Shown in pieces: positions 1 to 10,189 of a stretch of DNA of 64,000 bases. Below the pieces are notes generated by a model. The model did not search any database. It was not told where the DNA came from and worked only from the letters and a program-made list of their open reading frames with translations. Source of the DNA: Aegilops tauschii subsp. strangulata (Eukaryota > Streptophyta > Magnoliopsida > Poales > Poaceae); NCBI RefSeq assembly GCF_002575655.3, contig NC_053040.3, positions 354,273,267 through 354,337,266 on the forward strand, written 5' to 3'. Numbering within the stretch: the stretch's first letter is position 1; every line of letters begins with the position of its first letter. The position numbers and the translations under genes are program-made.

Positions 1-289
1 TGTAAGCCCCTGGGCGTCAACCTGTGTATATAAAGGGATGACCCGGCGTCGGCTTAGGGCAAGAGAGAACAGATCGAAAGCTAGGTCAAGCGTAATCGCT
101 CCCTGGTAATCGAAACATCAACAATACCACCTCAAACTGGATTAGGCCTTTACCTTCACCACAAGGGGCCGAACCAGTATAAACTCCTTGTGTTCTTTGT
201 CCCGTTTAACCCCTTTAAGCTAACCTCATTGCGATGGCTCCACGACTAAGTCCTCACACTAGGACATCTGCCGTGACAATTCCACGACA
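1..289 (+). mobile_element. LTR 3' fragment (R-U5 end of an LTR retrotransposon)
   Basis: A TATA-like tgtatataaag lies near 25-35. A stretch typical of grass Gypsy LTRs follows (gaaccagtataaactccttg, then tgttctttg) and the sequence ends in cacgaca at 289, as expected for a TG...CA LTR. No primer-binding site follows, so this is a truncated or solo LTR end whose left part is outside the window. Family not determined. Similar wording near the end of the 18147 LTR suggests a related Gypsy group. Confidence 0.6.
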
Positions 290-1086
290 CATACCCTCTC
301 TGGGCCCTGCCAAATACGTCAACTACACATTAACACATGTTATATCAGGTACCCCATTGACATAAAAGCCCTCTCTTCACGTTTATTTCGCATACAATGT
401 CCCTTTTGAATAAAATCACACAAAGTGTGGCCAAAAAATTATTTTAGAATTTCTACATATATACAACATTATAATGTTATATGGAGGAGTATGAACGTTA
501 ATTTGCATTGCATGGTGCACCCAATGATATTTATTCTGCACCGTGAATTTTTATATTTTTATACTATATATAAAGTTAGTCATAATAAAGAGAAACGAAG
601 ATCATCTCTCTCTCTCAATCGCATACACCCCCTCTACGCCCCTTTCACATACGCACACAAACTATCTCCAGGTCCTTTAAAAGTACGCCTCCAACACATT
701 CATGCATGTTTCATCTTTCTCTCGCGATATATACAGTGATGATCATTGTATTTGAAGCGAAAGCACGATACGTACATTGGACTTCAGAATCCACTCATTA
801 CGGTCACCATTTATGTTTTGTGGTTATTATACAATCACGAGCTCATCGTATAGCTCTGTATTTGCTTAAGACACGACTAGTTGACGAGTTAAACGCTCCA
901 CGTGGCACCTATAGTGTTGCATCACATTATCTCACTACTATTGGGCCCACCTGTCGGCGTGTATAAGAATGAAAACAAACGATAAAAAAATATTGGACGG
1001 TGGTTTAAAGTCATGACCGCGGGCACAGCGGACAAGGTGGACTTGTATTGGTATGCTGAGCCATCTGTTTTAAAACATAGGAGCTG
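290..1086. other. Low-copy AT-rich stretch, no gene seen
   Basis: The open frames here are short, lack recognisable domains and have no splice context. A CT-rich run (about 604-620) and AT-rich tracts are present. No terminal repeats or retroelement landmarks were found. Confidence 0.5.
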
Positions 1087-1089
1087 GTG

Positions 1090-1262
1090 TGGTCATTATA
1101 CACACACGCACGCATGCACATGAACAACATGCACGCAACACGCACACATACACACGTAGACACGCACGCACGCAACACTCACACGCACACACGCAGCCAC
1201 ACACGCACGCATGCATGCACACACCACACGACCAACACACACGCTCACGCTCAAGTGCTCAA
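1090..1262. repeat. CA/CG-rich simple repeat (alternating purine-pyrimidine)
   Basis: An irregular tract of cacaca, cgcacg and gcatgc steps. Alternating purine-pyrimidine DNA of this kind can adopt Z-DNA. The overlapping Thr/His/Ala-rich open frames are a product of the repeat, not genes. Confidence 0.85.
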
Positions 1263-1299
1263 CCTACATGTGCATGCGCACACATCAGGCCCTGACAGA

Positions 1300-1984
1300 C
1301 ACATACACAACCAGGTGGTTCCCGCGCACGGGTTGGAGTCTTGTCACGCATGCGTAAATTTGTGTTTATCTTACCTTTTTCCTATGCGAACTGACAGGTG
1401 GGACCTACAAGGAAGATGGTCAATTTAACCAGTCAACATAGTGCCACACAGACTATTTGGTCGGTCAACAGAGTGCAATCCGATGTTGAACAGTGAGCAA
1501 GTGACCGTATAATCACCGCAAAACATATATAGTGACCGTAATAAGCGTATTCTGAAGTCCGGTGACCGTATTACGCTTTTCACTTGAAATACACTGACCG
1601 CCAGTGTATTTATATCTTCTCTCGCTATCTCTGTGGAGCCGAGTAGGCTAACGTGCCAGTCCCTAAATTGGCACACGCCACCCCATTATTGTTGTACTTG
1701 TTTCGTAAGAGCGAACAAGCAATCACGTCTACTATACAAACTGTAGATATGAGTTCCAAATGCTATGAAGACGAATACAAATATTTGAATCCCTTTCTCT
1801 CTGTAGGCCCTCCAAAAGTACATCTCTACACGTTCTCGCATGTTACATCTAACAACTATGCAATACAACACTACTACTACACTCTAACACAATAAATCAT
1901 ATGTGTTTTTAGTTTTACTAGATCTCATATTGTTACTTAATTATTCAGTTTGCATACATTAAAATTGCCTTTGAAATGTATGGC
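1300..1984. other. Low-copy stretch with three spaced GTGACCGTA copies
   Basis: The 9-mer gtgaccgta occurs at 1501, 1532 and 1562, about 30 bp apart, and the last two copies continue into taat/ttac-gc. No coding sequence is supported. The rest looks like ordinary AT-rich intergenic DNA. Confidence 0.55.
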
Positions 1985-2070
1985 TAGTACATCTACCGCG
2001 TGGAAAAATCCCGCCCTTGCATGTTTAATCGGGTTTGTATCGATGGATCATGCGAAACAGCAAAACTATA
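1985..2070 (+). repeat. Diverged copy of promoter-like module (part 1)
   Basis: This block reads cgcgtggaaaaatcccgccc, then ttaatcggg, then gtatcgatggatc with gcgaaacagcaaaa. It aligns by eye with 10190-10275 (gggaaaagaccc, tcgggatta, gtatcgatggatcgcgtgaa) and more weakly with 3446-3495 (tttgtatcgatcaatcccgc). Function unknown. Confidence 0.45.
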
Positions 2071-2280
2071 GTAGTACTATAGTACAAGTAATAGTTCACT
2101 AGGCCGCTGTGTCGTGTACTCCTCCGTCATAAGAGTGGAGCGCTCGCTTTCATAAATGTTCTAGTCCCTTTCGCCGACATGTGGGACATCAAGCAACCGG
2201 GTCCACGTGCCATACCGAAATAATAGTGGAGAGCAGCAGGGGTGAAGCACCCCAGTCATGGCGCCGGCGCAGTAATGACC

Positions 2281-2436
2281 AATGAGGCGCCAAATCACAA
2301 AGCTGCACCTTTCCCGCAGTTAAGTTAGAGGGATGAAGTAATGCTAAAAAAGAAGTTGGAGGGACGAAGCAACCATCATTTCACTCGTTGCTGAATCCGC
2401 TTCTCCCTCATCTTCTTCAAATTAACCACGTGTTGC
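2281..2436 (+). repeat. Local direct repeat, copy A
   Basis: The landmarks aatgaggcgccaaatcacaa, gacgaagcaaccatcat and ctcatcttcttc recur in the same order at 2874-2968. This suggests a local duplication with an internal length difference. No gene is recognised in either copy. Confidence 0.6.
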
Positions 2437-2873
2437 TTCTGCCGTTGTTCTGCCTCATGTGGGACATGAATCGGCTTGGTAAAGCACTGACACGTGGGAT
2501 TGCATGTTATCAAACCGCCAGGCCAACGTCCTCTAAAAATAAGAAACCTCCCCCGCCTTCCGCGCGGCAAAATCACCTCCTTTTTACTAATCTTGATACT
2601 ATAATTTTTTAGATCAATATAATCGAGATTTGTATAGATAGCACACAAGAGCAAAACCAAGTGGTACGGTTAAGGGCATCCACTATGTGTAGCTAAATGT
2701 GAAAATAGCTTTTGGCATCGAAAGGAACCATTGTGGAGGGTGCTGCCAAAGCCAAAAAGATGGAACCGAAGCTCCCTAATTGATTGATTGAAGGAATAGA
2801 AAATTTTCTTGGATGCATGTACAGTATAGAGCATAGAGTCTACTCCCCTGTCCCTTCTATCACAAATCACAAA
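2437..2873. other. Non-coding spacer with module-like motifs
   Basis: It contains cacgtg (2427-2432 at its edge), ctcatgtgggacatgaatcg and cacgtgggattgcatg, which resemble the cgtgggaccgcattt part of the module at 5868-6030 and 10273-10450. No supported gene. A gggcatccact start near 2675 looks like a hAT-type inverted-repeat end, but I found no partner. Confidence 0.35.
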
Positions 2874-2968
2874 GCAGTGAGGCGTCAAATCATAAAGCAT
2901 GGACGAAGCAACCATCATACTCTTCGCTGACTTCGCTTCTCAATCATCTTCTTCGAGAAACCACCTTA
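2874..2968 (+). repeat. Local direct repeat, copy B
   Basis: Second copy of the 2281-2436 block: cagtgaggcgtcaaatcata, then ggacgaagcaaccatcat, then tcaatcatcttcttc. It is shorter than copy A. Confidence 0.6.
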
Positions 2969-3445
2969 CCGCACTAAGCTGGACGGACGACGCTATTGTG
3001 TAGTACTAGTACATTTACGCCTCCTTTGGTTCAACGGACTTCCTGGATGCAAAGAATACGATTGTCTCGGCTTGCAGGTGGCACTTGCGAACTATTTACC
3101 ATGGTCTCCCTCAATGGTGTGCTCCGTCGAACGCACTTTGCCAATGTCACAACGTTCGAGATATCGTCGACGTCACCGCAATGGGGAAGGAAATCAAGTA
3201 GGTACTACCTCCATTTTTTGTATACAAGGCCAGTATAAAAATTACAATTTGCAGAAGGCCACTAACACTAATGAAGGCAAAATTGATGGGGTTTCCCTTG
3301 TACTAGCAACTAAGGACATTAATATACCCTTGCATGCATGCGGAAGTGAGAAGGTTGGTTTGCATGACGCTGCATCAATAAAGCAATGAGGAGTGAGATG
3401 GTTAGCTCTTTGGGCGTTGGAGAAAAAATACACATTAATTGACAC
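2969..3445. other. Non-coding stretch, possible Stowaway MITE fragment near 3201
   Basis: ggtactacctccattttttg at about 3201 followed by tatacaaggcc resembles the start of a Stowaway-type MITE. I could not identify a matching right end, so a truncated element is only possible. No gene is supported. Confidence 0.3.
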
Positions 3446-3597
3446 GTCAAACAAGGATTTGTATCGATCAATCCCGCGAAGGAAAACCCCGCTCCTTATT
3501 AACACAAGTAGTACGTACGTACTTGTATCCTGTTTGGGTCTAGGCCTTGCATTGCCAACTTCGCCACACATTTCTGCCAAGCTTGCCTAAAGTTTTT

Positions 3598-3740
3598 CCA
3601 AATGAAAAGGAGGTACACTTGCGCACGGCTGTCGCGGTCGCACCGCACCCTCACACAGTCGCTCCTGCATGCCGCAAACCCAACCAACGGAATGCACCCT
3701 CACTGATGCGTGCTACCGCATGTGATCAAACCAAACTCAG
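3598..3740 (+). repeat. Diverged copy of promoter-like module
   Basis: aaaaggaggtacacttgcgc, then gtcgcggtcgcaccgcaccc, then ctcactgatgcgtg and accgcatgtg match in order the block at 10273-10450 (aaaaaggcggtacactc, gtcacggtcgcattgcaccc, cactgatacgtgggaccgcat). Several indels separate the copies. Confidence 0.55.
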
Positions 3741-3998
3741 CCATCCTACCGCTGACACATAATTTTCGTTCATACAGTATGTTTATCCAACTTCATGTTG
3801 AGGAAGATCCGTGCGGCCCGTGCGGTGGTCTATTGGGGAAGAAGAGGTGAGGAAGAAGAAGGGTTAGGAGACATAGGATATTCATCCAACCGCTTGAAAT
3901 GGTCGATTGACCCAAATGATGAAAGTCAGGCAACTTGCATAAGTATATGTTTTTAGACAGCAAAAGATCCCTAGAAACAACAACATAAAGAAAAACTA
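3741..3998. other. Intergenic stretch 3' of the decayed gene
   Basis: No domain, terminal repeat or polyadenylation signal was confidently recognised. It lies just downstream of the minus-strand pseudogene at 3999-5000. Confidence 0.4.
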
Positions 3999-5000
3999 TC
4001 ACTGCTCGCGGAACGAGACGGCCTTGTCATCTTTGGCTGCCGGCACGAACCAGCCGTAGATGCCGATGTGTGTCTCCGCACCGTGGTTGTCCTCGGCCTC
4101 CAGCTACTCGTTCACGCGGAGCGTGCGGGCGCTCTACACAGACGCGAGAGCCGCCCGGTTCACGTCCACGACGTTCGGTTCTGTCTGTGGGAGGGCCTCG
4201 ATGGCAGCGGCATCCACGCACTCTGCGTTGAGTTGAGCCTCCGCCGCCCGGTTCAAGTCCAGGACATCCGGTTCCGCCTGCAGGAGGGCCTCGATGGCAG
4301 CGGCATCCGCGCGCTCCGCGTCAAGTTGAGCCTCCGCCGCTCGGTTCACATCCACGACATCCGGTTCCGCCTGCAGAAGGGCCTCGATGGCAGCGGCATC
4401 CGCGGGCTCCGCGTCGAGTTGAACCTCCGCCTCCCGGTCCTCCTTTAGGATCGCCTGGTTGAACCGTTGGTCCGCTTGCACCATGGGGGACCCGGAGGCC
4501 GGCACGAAGCCGATGTCCATCGTGTCATACGCATCGGGGGCCTTCTACACCGCGACGTCCGCCATGAACATTGGATCGGCTTCCTCCTCCTTGGAGCTTG
4601 GCTCCAGAGAACTCGGGGATTGGCCCGCCGCAAAGCGAGCTTGGGAACGGAGGTTTGTGGTGCCGACTGCCATCGCGATTTCTGCGTGGCGCTCCGGCGT
4701 CAGCATCTTGTAGTACGTGATCTTGCAGCGCACCTTGGCTTTCCGATGAACTAGGGGATGACTGATGCGGGCTAGGGGATCGAAAGGTGGGGGAATGGGC
4801 TGGAGAGGAGGTGTGGTTTTGGGGTAGTGGTGACCTGCCGGCAAGTAGCTGGGGTAGGCCGAGCTGCGAAGGTTCTGGTGTGAATAGTGGTTTCGGTGAC
4901 GACATGTCAATCGTTTTTGACAGTGCAAAGTTTGCAAAGCCGGACGGCTGGAGCCTGGAGAGTTGTGGGGTGGGATGGGACCAAAGTTTTGGAGTTTCAC
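3999..5000 (-). pseudogene. Decayed coding sequence of unknown function with 31-residue repeats
   Basis: On the minus strand one reading frame runs from an ATG at 5000 to a TGA at 3999-4001, broken only by TAG codons at 4545-4547, 4134-4136 and 4104-4106. The same frame continues across all three, which suggests a recently inactivated protein of roughly 333 residues. The N-terminus is rich in Pro and Ser. The middle has a KAKVRCKITYYKMLTPERHA-type segment and an acidic patch. The C-terminal half holds three copies of a 31-residue repeat built on IEAL, AEPDVVDVNR and AEAQLDAE, then an IYGWFVP tail. I recognise no catalytic domain or named family. It may be a host gene fragment captured by a transposon or a grass-specific repetitive hypothetical protein. 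No convincing promoter was identified upstream. Confidence 0.6.
4151..4429 (-). repeat. Three tandem 93-bp repeats inside the pseudogene
   Basis: The landmark ccgc(c/t)cggttca recurs at 4151, 4244 and 4337, and a diverged form begins the flank at 4430. The period is exactly 93 bp, or 31 codons, so the repeat stays in frame. This fits expansion while the sequence was still translated. Confidence 0.85.
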
Positions 5001-5076
5001 GTGGCAGATGTCCGGACCTCCCCACCGTTCATGTCAACAACGAGGCGGTGACTTCATAAATCTCAAGATGACTATC

Positions 5077-5721
5077 AAGATGCCCATGCATTGCACGGAA
5101 CATCAGGATGCATTTTTTTATGATATCTCGAGAATTGCATCGAAAAATGGTATCTCAAGAATTTCATTGAAAAATGATATCTCGAGAAAGATGAGAGATA
5201 AGGTGAGGAGGAGTGGGGCATGGTGTTGATTGGTGGTCGGACTTAGCGGAGGCATGGGGATGGACGACGCCGGCAGCAGCCACCATGCCAGATTGTTCTA
5301 GAGGATTCCTTTTTTAATTACTCAATAATGAAGTTGTGGGAGATAAGGATGAACGATAGAGGTGTGGGTATCCTTTTGCAAAATTGCCATAGTTTGCTTT
5401 CTATCCATCAGATATAGATCGGACGGTCTATATTTCAAGATGGCAGGCACACCATCATCACCGAGAGTAGAGATAATAGTAGAGATCTCTAGTCCTATAA
5501 AAAACAGAGTTGGTGATGATGGTGTGCCTGCCATCCTGCAATATAGGCCGTCCGATTTATATCTGACGGATAGGAAGGAAACTATTGCAATTTTGCAAAA
5601 ACATACCCACACCCCTCTGCACATTTGCAAATAAGGCCTTCCCTCATTCATCCTTTTCTCCCACAAGATAAACTACTCATACAAATGCATCTTGATGTTC
5701 CGTACAACGCACGGGCATCTT
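5077..5721. mobile_element. MULE-like palindromic (foldback) element
   Basis: The ends are inverted copies: aagatgcccatgcattgcac at 5077 and its complement ending gggcatctt at 5721. The interior has a long inverted repeat, with arms about 5335-5462 and 5512-5664. Each arm carries the block that reads ggtgatgatggtgtgcctgc in one orientation. Ends of the type GCCCGTGCGTTGCACGG are common on Mutator-like grass elements. The left third (5100-5330) has short tatctcgaga repeats and does not pair. There is no transposase, so it is non-autonomous. I could not settle a 9-bp target duplication. The two opposite-strand open frames here are images of the palindrome. Confidence 0.7.
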
Positions 5722-5734
5722 GCTAGTAGAGGTA

Positions 5735-5853
5735 TGATGGATCAGTCTCTAGAATGTGCTCATAGGGGTAGGGTGTGCGTGTGTGCGTTCATAGGGGTGA
5801 GTGTTTGCGCGTGTATATGAGCGCTTGCGTCTGTAGTGTGTTAAAAAAAGGAG
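5735..5853 (+). mobile_element. 3' tail of a non-LTR retrotransposon (LINE/SINE type)
   Basis: A GT-rich run (ggggtgagtgtttgcgcgtg, tatatgagcgcttgcgtctg) ends in gtgtt followed by aaaaaaa. This is the layout of a 5'-truncated non-LTR insertion with a short poly-A tail. No coding sequence remains. Confidence 0.5.
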
Positions 5854-5867
5854 TACTCAAAGTATGC

Positions 5868-6030
5868 AAGTTCATAACAAACGGACGGTGTAAATCACTC
5901 TTGTCGCGTTCGCGTAGCACCCCGGCACGCTGGACCCTCCACGTCGCTCATCGAATGGAACGCGCTTCGTCTTGCATTTTCGCTCGCTTGTGGGACCGCA
6001 ATTGAGAGCAAACCGACGTCCCTAGTCCCT
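5868..6030 (+). repeat. Diverged copy of promoter-like module
   Basis: cttgtcgcgttcgcgtagca, tggaacgcgctt, gtcttgcattttcgctcg and tgtgggaccgcaattgagag correspond in order to 10310-10425 (cttgtcacggtcgcattgca, cagaacgcgcttt, cttcactg, cgtgggaccgcatttgcag). Confidence 0.55.
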
Positions 6031-6101
6031 CACCCTCCCCCGCCTGCGCCATTTATACTACTACTAGAAGAGAAAGAGAGGTCGACCAAGTGTTAGTAGT
6101 A

Positions 6102-6362
6102 CTCCCTCTGTTTTTATTTACTCCGCAATAATATTAGTTTTGCTCAAAGTCAAGCTTTACAAACTTTGACAAAGTTTATAGACAAAAATATTAACATATA
6201 CAATAACAAATCAATACCATTAGATTCGTTGTTGAATGTACTTCCACATCATATAGATTTGTTATGCCAAATATTTATATTATTTTCTATAAATTTGGTC
6301 AAACTTTACAAAGTTTGACTTCAGTCAACTCTAATATGCGGAGTAAATAAAAACGGAGGGAG
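6102..6362 (+). mobile_element. Stowaway MITE (copy 1)
   Basis: About 261 bp, starting ctccctctgtttttatttac and ending with the inverted copy gtaaataaaaacggagggag. A TA precedes it at 6100-6101, while the expected right-hand TA has changed to tg. Stowaway elements are non-autonomous Tc1/mariner derivatives that duplicate TA. It is the same family as 7977-8232, inserted in the opposite orientation. Confidence 0.92.
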
Positions 6363-6494
6363 TGGTATACTACTAGTACTATGAGCACTGCATACTCTAC
6401 TACAGATGTTGTCAGTACTCTACTAGTACTACTACTTCTACTACTATTGGACAGGGAGCTTAAAATAGTTACTATTGGACGGGGGAGGCGTTTT

Positions 6495-6841
6495 GGCTCT
6501 CGGGTGCATTTGCAACCGGATGAACAGTACCCCAAAAAACAAATTAAATGTTTAAAAAAATTCTGAAATTTTTTGTAGATGCTCATGTTGGTGTCGCAAA
6601 CATGCTTGGCAATATTCATGCGGAACGGAGTAGCGGTGTTTCGTCGGCAAAAAAACAAATTTTGGGTGACATTTGGTCTTTGATTTGTTTTTTTTGTGCA
6701 AGCCAAAATGCTTAACCTTTTTGTCTCAAAATTTACAGGTCGCATTTGTATGCGACAAAGATGACAACAAAAATTGTCTCAATTTTTTCACCATTTGAAA
6801 AAAATAAAAAATGGCCCCGGGTGCAAATGCACCCGGGAGCC
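6495..6841. mobile_element. Non-autonomous element with ggctcccgggtgcatttgca ends
   Basis: The left end ggctctcgggtgcatttgca at 6495 is the inverted partner of tgcaaatgcacccgggagcc ending at 6841, with one mismatch. The element is about 347 bp with an AT-rich non-coding interior. Superfamily and target duplication are not clear. Confidence 0.7.
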
Positions 6842-7221
6842 GAATTGATTTTACGCTATTGGACTCGCTATACGTGGCGAAATCCTAGTAGGAAGAGCAA
6901 GCGCGAGAACAAGCATTCACGTGTTTGAAAACAAATTGGAAACCATTTCTGTTTGAATACAAATCAAGGAGTACGTACAAATCTAACAATATTGATTGGG
7001 CGTTCTTGAATGTTAATACTCTTTTTTGTAAGTTTGATCAAAGTAGAGATACTTTGACTACACATAAAACTTATATGTAAACCAGAAAGGATCGTAGGTA
7101 GTATATTGTACGTTCAAAAGCGAAACGAACATTGAATACCCTTTATATATGATTTGCTGATGCTATGATCACCGGTTCAAAATTTTGAATCCGCCTTAGG
7201 TATCACACATGCACCCACTCG
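6842..7221. other. AT-rich spacer, nothing recognised
   Basis: No coding sequence, terminal repeat or regulatory feature could be supported. Confidence 0.4.
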
Positions 7222-7274
7222 TTCTCTCTTAGGGTCTCTCTCCCTCCCTCTCTCTCTCTCTCTCGCACACACAT
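7222..7274. repeat. CT microsatellite with CA extension
   Basis: tctctctctc runs broken by tccctccc, followed by cgcacacacat. A pyrimidine-rich run of this kind is common in grass 5' flanks but no downstream gene is evident. Confidence 0.85.
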
Positions 7275-7976
7275 ACCACCTCTCTTCCTTTTTGTGCTTG
7301 TCAAACCTAGTTGATCTCCCGAGGTATCGGGATTGTATCTTGCTCGTCGTCAAGTCGCTCTTCGACACATGCCTAGGTCTCTACCACGCATTAATTGTAA
7401 CCAAGCTTTTCATCTATCTTTTTTAAGCATACATTCATCCTCTCCGCCCCTCTCTAGATCGGCCGATCTCTGGACCCACCCTAGTCCTCTTTCAATCGAT
7501 CTAGCTAGATGGTACATGACCGACGCGCGCACACAAACCCCCCCCCCTCGGATCATTTATATCATAGAAACACACCAAACCTTTATCTCCTTGCACGACA
7601 CGCACTTCATATTGCAACATCAATCAATATCATCAAGATGTGTTGGGGCATGAACTGAATAGGATGTCAAAACTAAGATGGGAAGCGGCACGTAGTGGAG
7701 GCAAAGCGAAACTTTAAACGAACCGTTTGTTTATATGCATGTCGGACAAATTACAAATTGGAAATACAAACATGGTCTAGGCCCACATGCGAATGACACT
7801 CGGCGGAATGTTCAAATGAGGCATGCGGGAGGATGGACTCGACCGAAGGGGGCATGATCGATGGAGAAGAGGGTTGGAGAGGAATGAGAAATAAGCAACA
7901 CCACACAAACTTGAACGGCTCAAATAAACATTAAGTTGTCTCGTTTTCCCTTCCGTCTTGGTCACGGAGTAAGATA
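7275..7976. other. Intergenic stretch, no gene seen
   Basis: Open frames are short and domain-free. A ccccccccc run occurs near 7540. The right edge is the TA target site of the second Stowaway MITE. Confidence 0.4.
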
Positions 7977-8232
7977 CTCCCTCCGTTTTTATTTACTCTG
8001 CATATTAGGTATGACTGAAGTCAAACTTCATAAAATTTGACCAAAATTATAAATAAAATATGAACATTTACAATAGCAAATCTATATGATGTGAAAGTAT
8101 ATTCAATAATGAATCTAATGGTATTGATTTGTTATTGTATATGTTATTATTTCTGTCTATAAACTTTGTCAAAGTTTACAAAGTTTGACTTTGAGCAAAG
8201 CTAAAATGCGGAGTAAATAAAAACAGAGGGAG
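7977..8232 (-). mobile_element. Stowaway MITE (copy 2, inverted)
   Basis: ctccctccgtttttatttac at the left pairs with gtaaataaaaacagagggag at the right. A TA target duplication is intact at 7975-7976 and 8233-8234. The interior is the reverse complement of copy 1 with point changes. At about 256 bp it is non-coding. Confidence 0.95.
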
Positions 8233-8559
8233 TACGCAGGGACTAGTATAGTTACTACTGCTGGAACATGGTAAGTTGGACCCCTAAATGCGGGCATGGA
8301 CCGGGGACACCTCAATTATTCCTTCAAACAGTCGGACACCTAAATTAGCACACCATCCGGCTACTTAATCAAGTGTTGCGCTTCACGAGTTGAAAAGGAA
8401 AAGGGTGGTACTGTACCCAAAACCACCACACCTGGGGCTAGGGAAACAACTTGGCACTGTACCACATTTGAATCAGGGCACAAAAACCACCTGTCATGCG
8501 CCTAATGCGTAACGCGGAGCACTGACGCTCGAATTTGGCCGGGAAAATAGGGAAACCGA
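8233..8559. other. Spacer, nothing recognised
   Basis: Moderately GC-rich, with no supported gene or repeat structure. Confidence 0.35.
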
Positions 8560-9690
8560 CATCTGGGGCACACCTGTCGGGATCACGTGGCGCAGACTAG
8601 TCCAATGGAGGAGCTGGCCCATGACCTCCTCGGCACCGGCAACCGTTCATGTGGGTCGTGGGGGCCAGCAATGTGGCGCAGCTCCCATACCACCTCTGGA
8701 CACGGAGACTGTGGTGAGTGCACGCTCATCGTCGCTGTACACGCTAGGCTTCAGGGTGCCGAGGGTGGTTCTACCGCTGTGGCATGACCAGCAGATCAAC
8801 ACCCGGCTTGTTGTGGATGCACAGGGCGCCGAAGTGCGTGCACGCCGCGACGCGTCTGTGGAGTGTTCTAGCGCGGCCAACTGCATTCCTAGGACCTGAG
8901 ACCATGTCGGGTCATCTTGCTTTTTCAATGACATGTGGGGAACGCATGTGAGCAAAGGGCATCTCCAACGTTGCCACGACTGCAGCTGACTACCCTGGCA
9001 TACCAAAAACCCTCGTCCCTCGTGCCGTCGCGTGCGTGCGTTCCAAGCCGGCACTAGCTGCCCGCATTCATGTCGTCCATCCGTATGCCTTCATTAAGAA
9101 GGCTCGGTGCCCGAGAAACCAACTCTGGTGACTTAATGACGCACCCAGATGCTTGGCCTCACCGGAATGCGCTACTTAAAGTAGCAACGCCCAGCTAAAC
9201 TCCACACCATAGCACATCCTCCTACCTGGCACCACATCCACCATGACCGCGAGCGCGAATGCTCTGCGGGAGAGCTTGTCTTCAGGGATGAAGCTCAGTT
9301 CGCCACTCACAACGCAATAGCGGCGTAGCCGGACACGGACGCGACCGCACAAGCAGTGGCCATGCTGGCGGCCGATGATGGGAGCACCGTCTGCCACGCG
9401 TCCTGCTTGCCGCCGTCCAACGTTCGATGGCGCATGTGGCAGGTGAAGCGACGGACCGTCCACGTCCATCATCATCGACCTCACGTCCACCGTCACCGAT
9501 GAGGTCGGGGACTCCCTCGAGGATGAGTAGGGCATGGGAGGCGGCAGGGCATGGTGTGCCAACTGGCCGGTCCGTCTCCTGTGTTCCACTCTTCCTCGCC
9601 GGAGACCGCACCTTCACTTCACGGGTCTTGAACCCCGCCCCGTACATAGAGACGGCAGATGGAGCACGTCAGTCGCCGCCGTAGAATAGG
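8560..9690. other. GC-rich gene-like remnant, function unknown
   Basis: GC- and CpG-rich relative to its neighbours. On the plus strand cgctacttaaagtagc (about 9170-9185) could be a TATA-like site, followed by a good start context ccaccatgacc at 9240-9250. That frame stops after about 25 codons. Long minus-strand open frames at 8647-9054 and 9176-9647 have no domain I know and overlap one another. I read this as a decayed or captured gene fragment rather than a working gene. Confidence 0.35.
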
Positions 9691-9859
9691 TTTAGGGTCG
9701 GGTTTCTTTTATTTTTCTGTTCTATAAAAGTTCGAAATGTAATGAAAATCTGCCTTGTTTGCATGAATCTCGTCCGGTGTATATGAACTTTCACAATAAT
9801 AGTAAGATATATTGTACGAAAATATATGGAATGATTATTCATTTTTGTGTGTATAAACA

Positions 9860-9916
9860 TAGAAGGTTTTACCCGAGACAAAGCTAACATGCGAAGTAAA
9901 TAAACACATAGGGTCT
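9860..9916 (-). mobile_element. Degenerate Stowaway MITE end
   Basis: gacaaagctaacatgcgaag followed by taaataaacacatagggtcta resembles the right end of copy 2 (gcaaagctaaaatgcggagtaaataaaaacagagggag). The left end is no longer recognisable, so this is an older relic of the same family. Confidence 0.5.
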
Positions 9917-10189
9917 ACATACACAATTTATCTTAGGCACTCCAATAGTACGTCGACTACGCATTCTTGCATTTCACATCTTTCTACATCTACGGGAACC
10001 TACGAAAGGTTAACGTAAATTGCCTCTCTCTCTCCCCCCTGATTTTCATGGAGGTGGGCCCCTCCCTCCCCCAATCTCCAATCAACAGCCCACATGTTTC
10101 ACATTACGTTAATTACGTAACTAGGATTACGTAGGTGTAGCATTACTCGTCCTAAAAAAACCAACTAAGCCAACCTCCCACCATATCGT
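9917..10189. other. Spacer, nothing recognised
   Basis: Contains attacgtaa-type short repeats near 10103-10135. No gene supported. Confidence 0.35.

Noticed and set aside
425..966. Overlapping plus-strand open frames of 86-104 codons
   Set aside because: No domain, codon pattern or splice context; AT-rich chance frames.
1087..1428. Thr/His-rich open frames over the CA tract
   Set aside because: Direct consequence of the CA/CG simple repeat; amino-acid content mirrors the repeat in two frames.
5322..5666. Opposite-strand open frames with near-identical peptides
   Set aside because: They are mirror images created by the long palindrome, not two related genes.
8647..9647. Minus-strand open frames as a real gene
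   Set aside because: No recognisable domain; several overlapping frames in GC-rich DNA are expected by chance.
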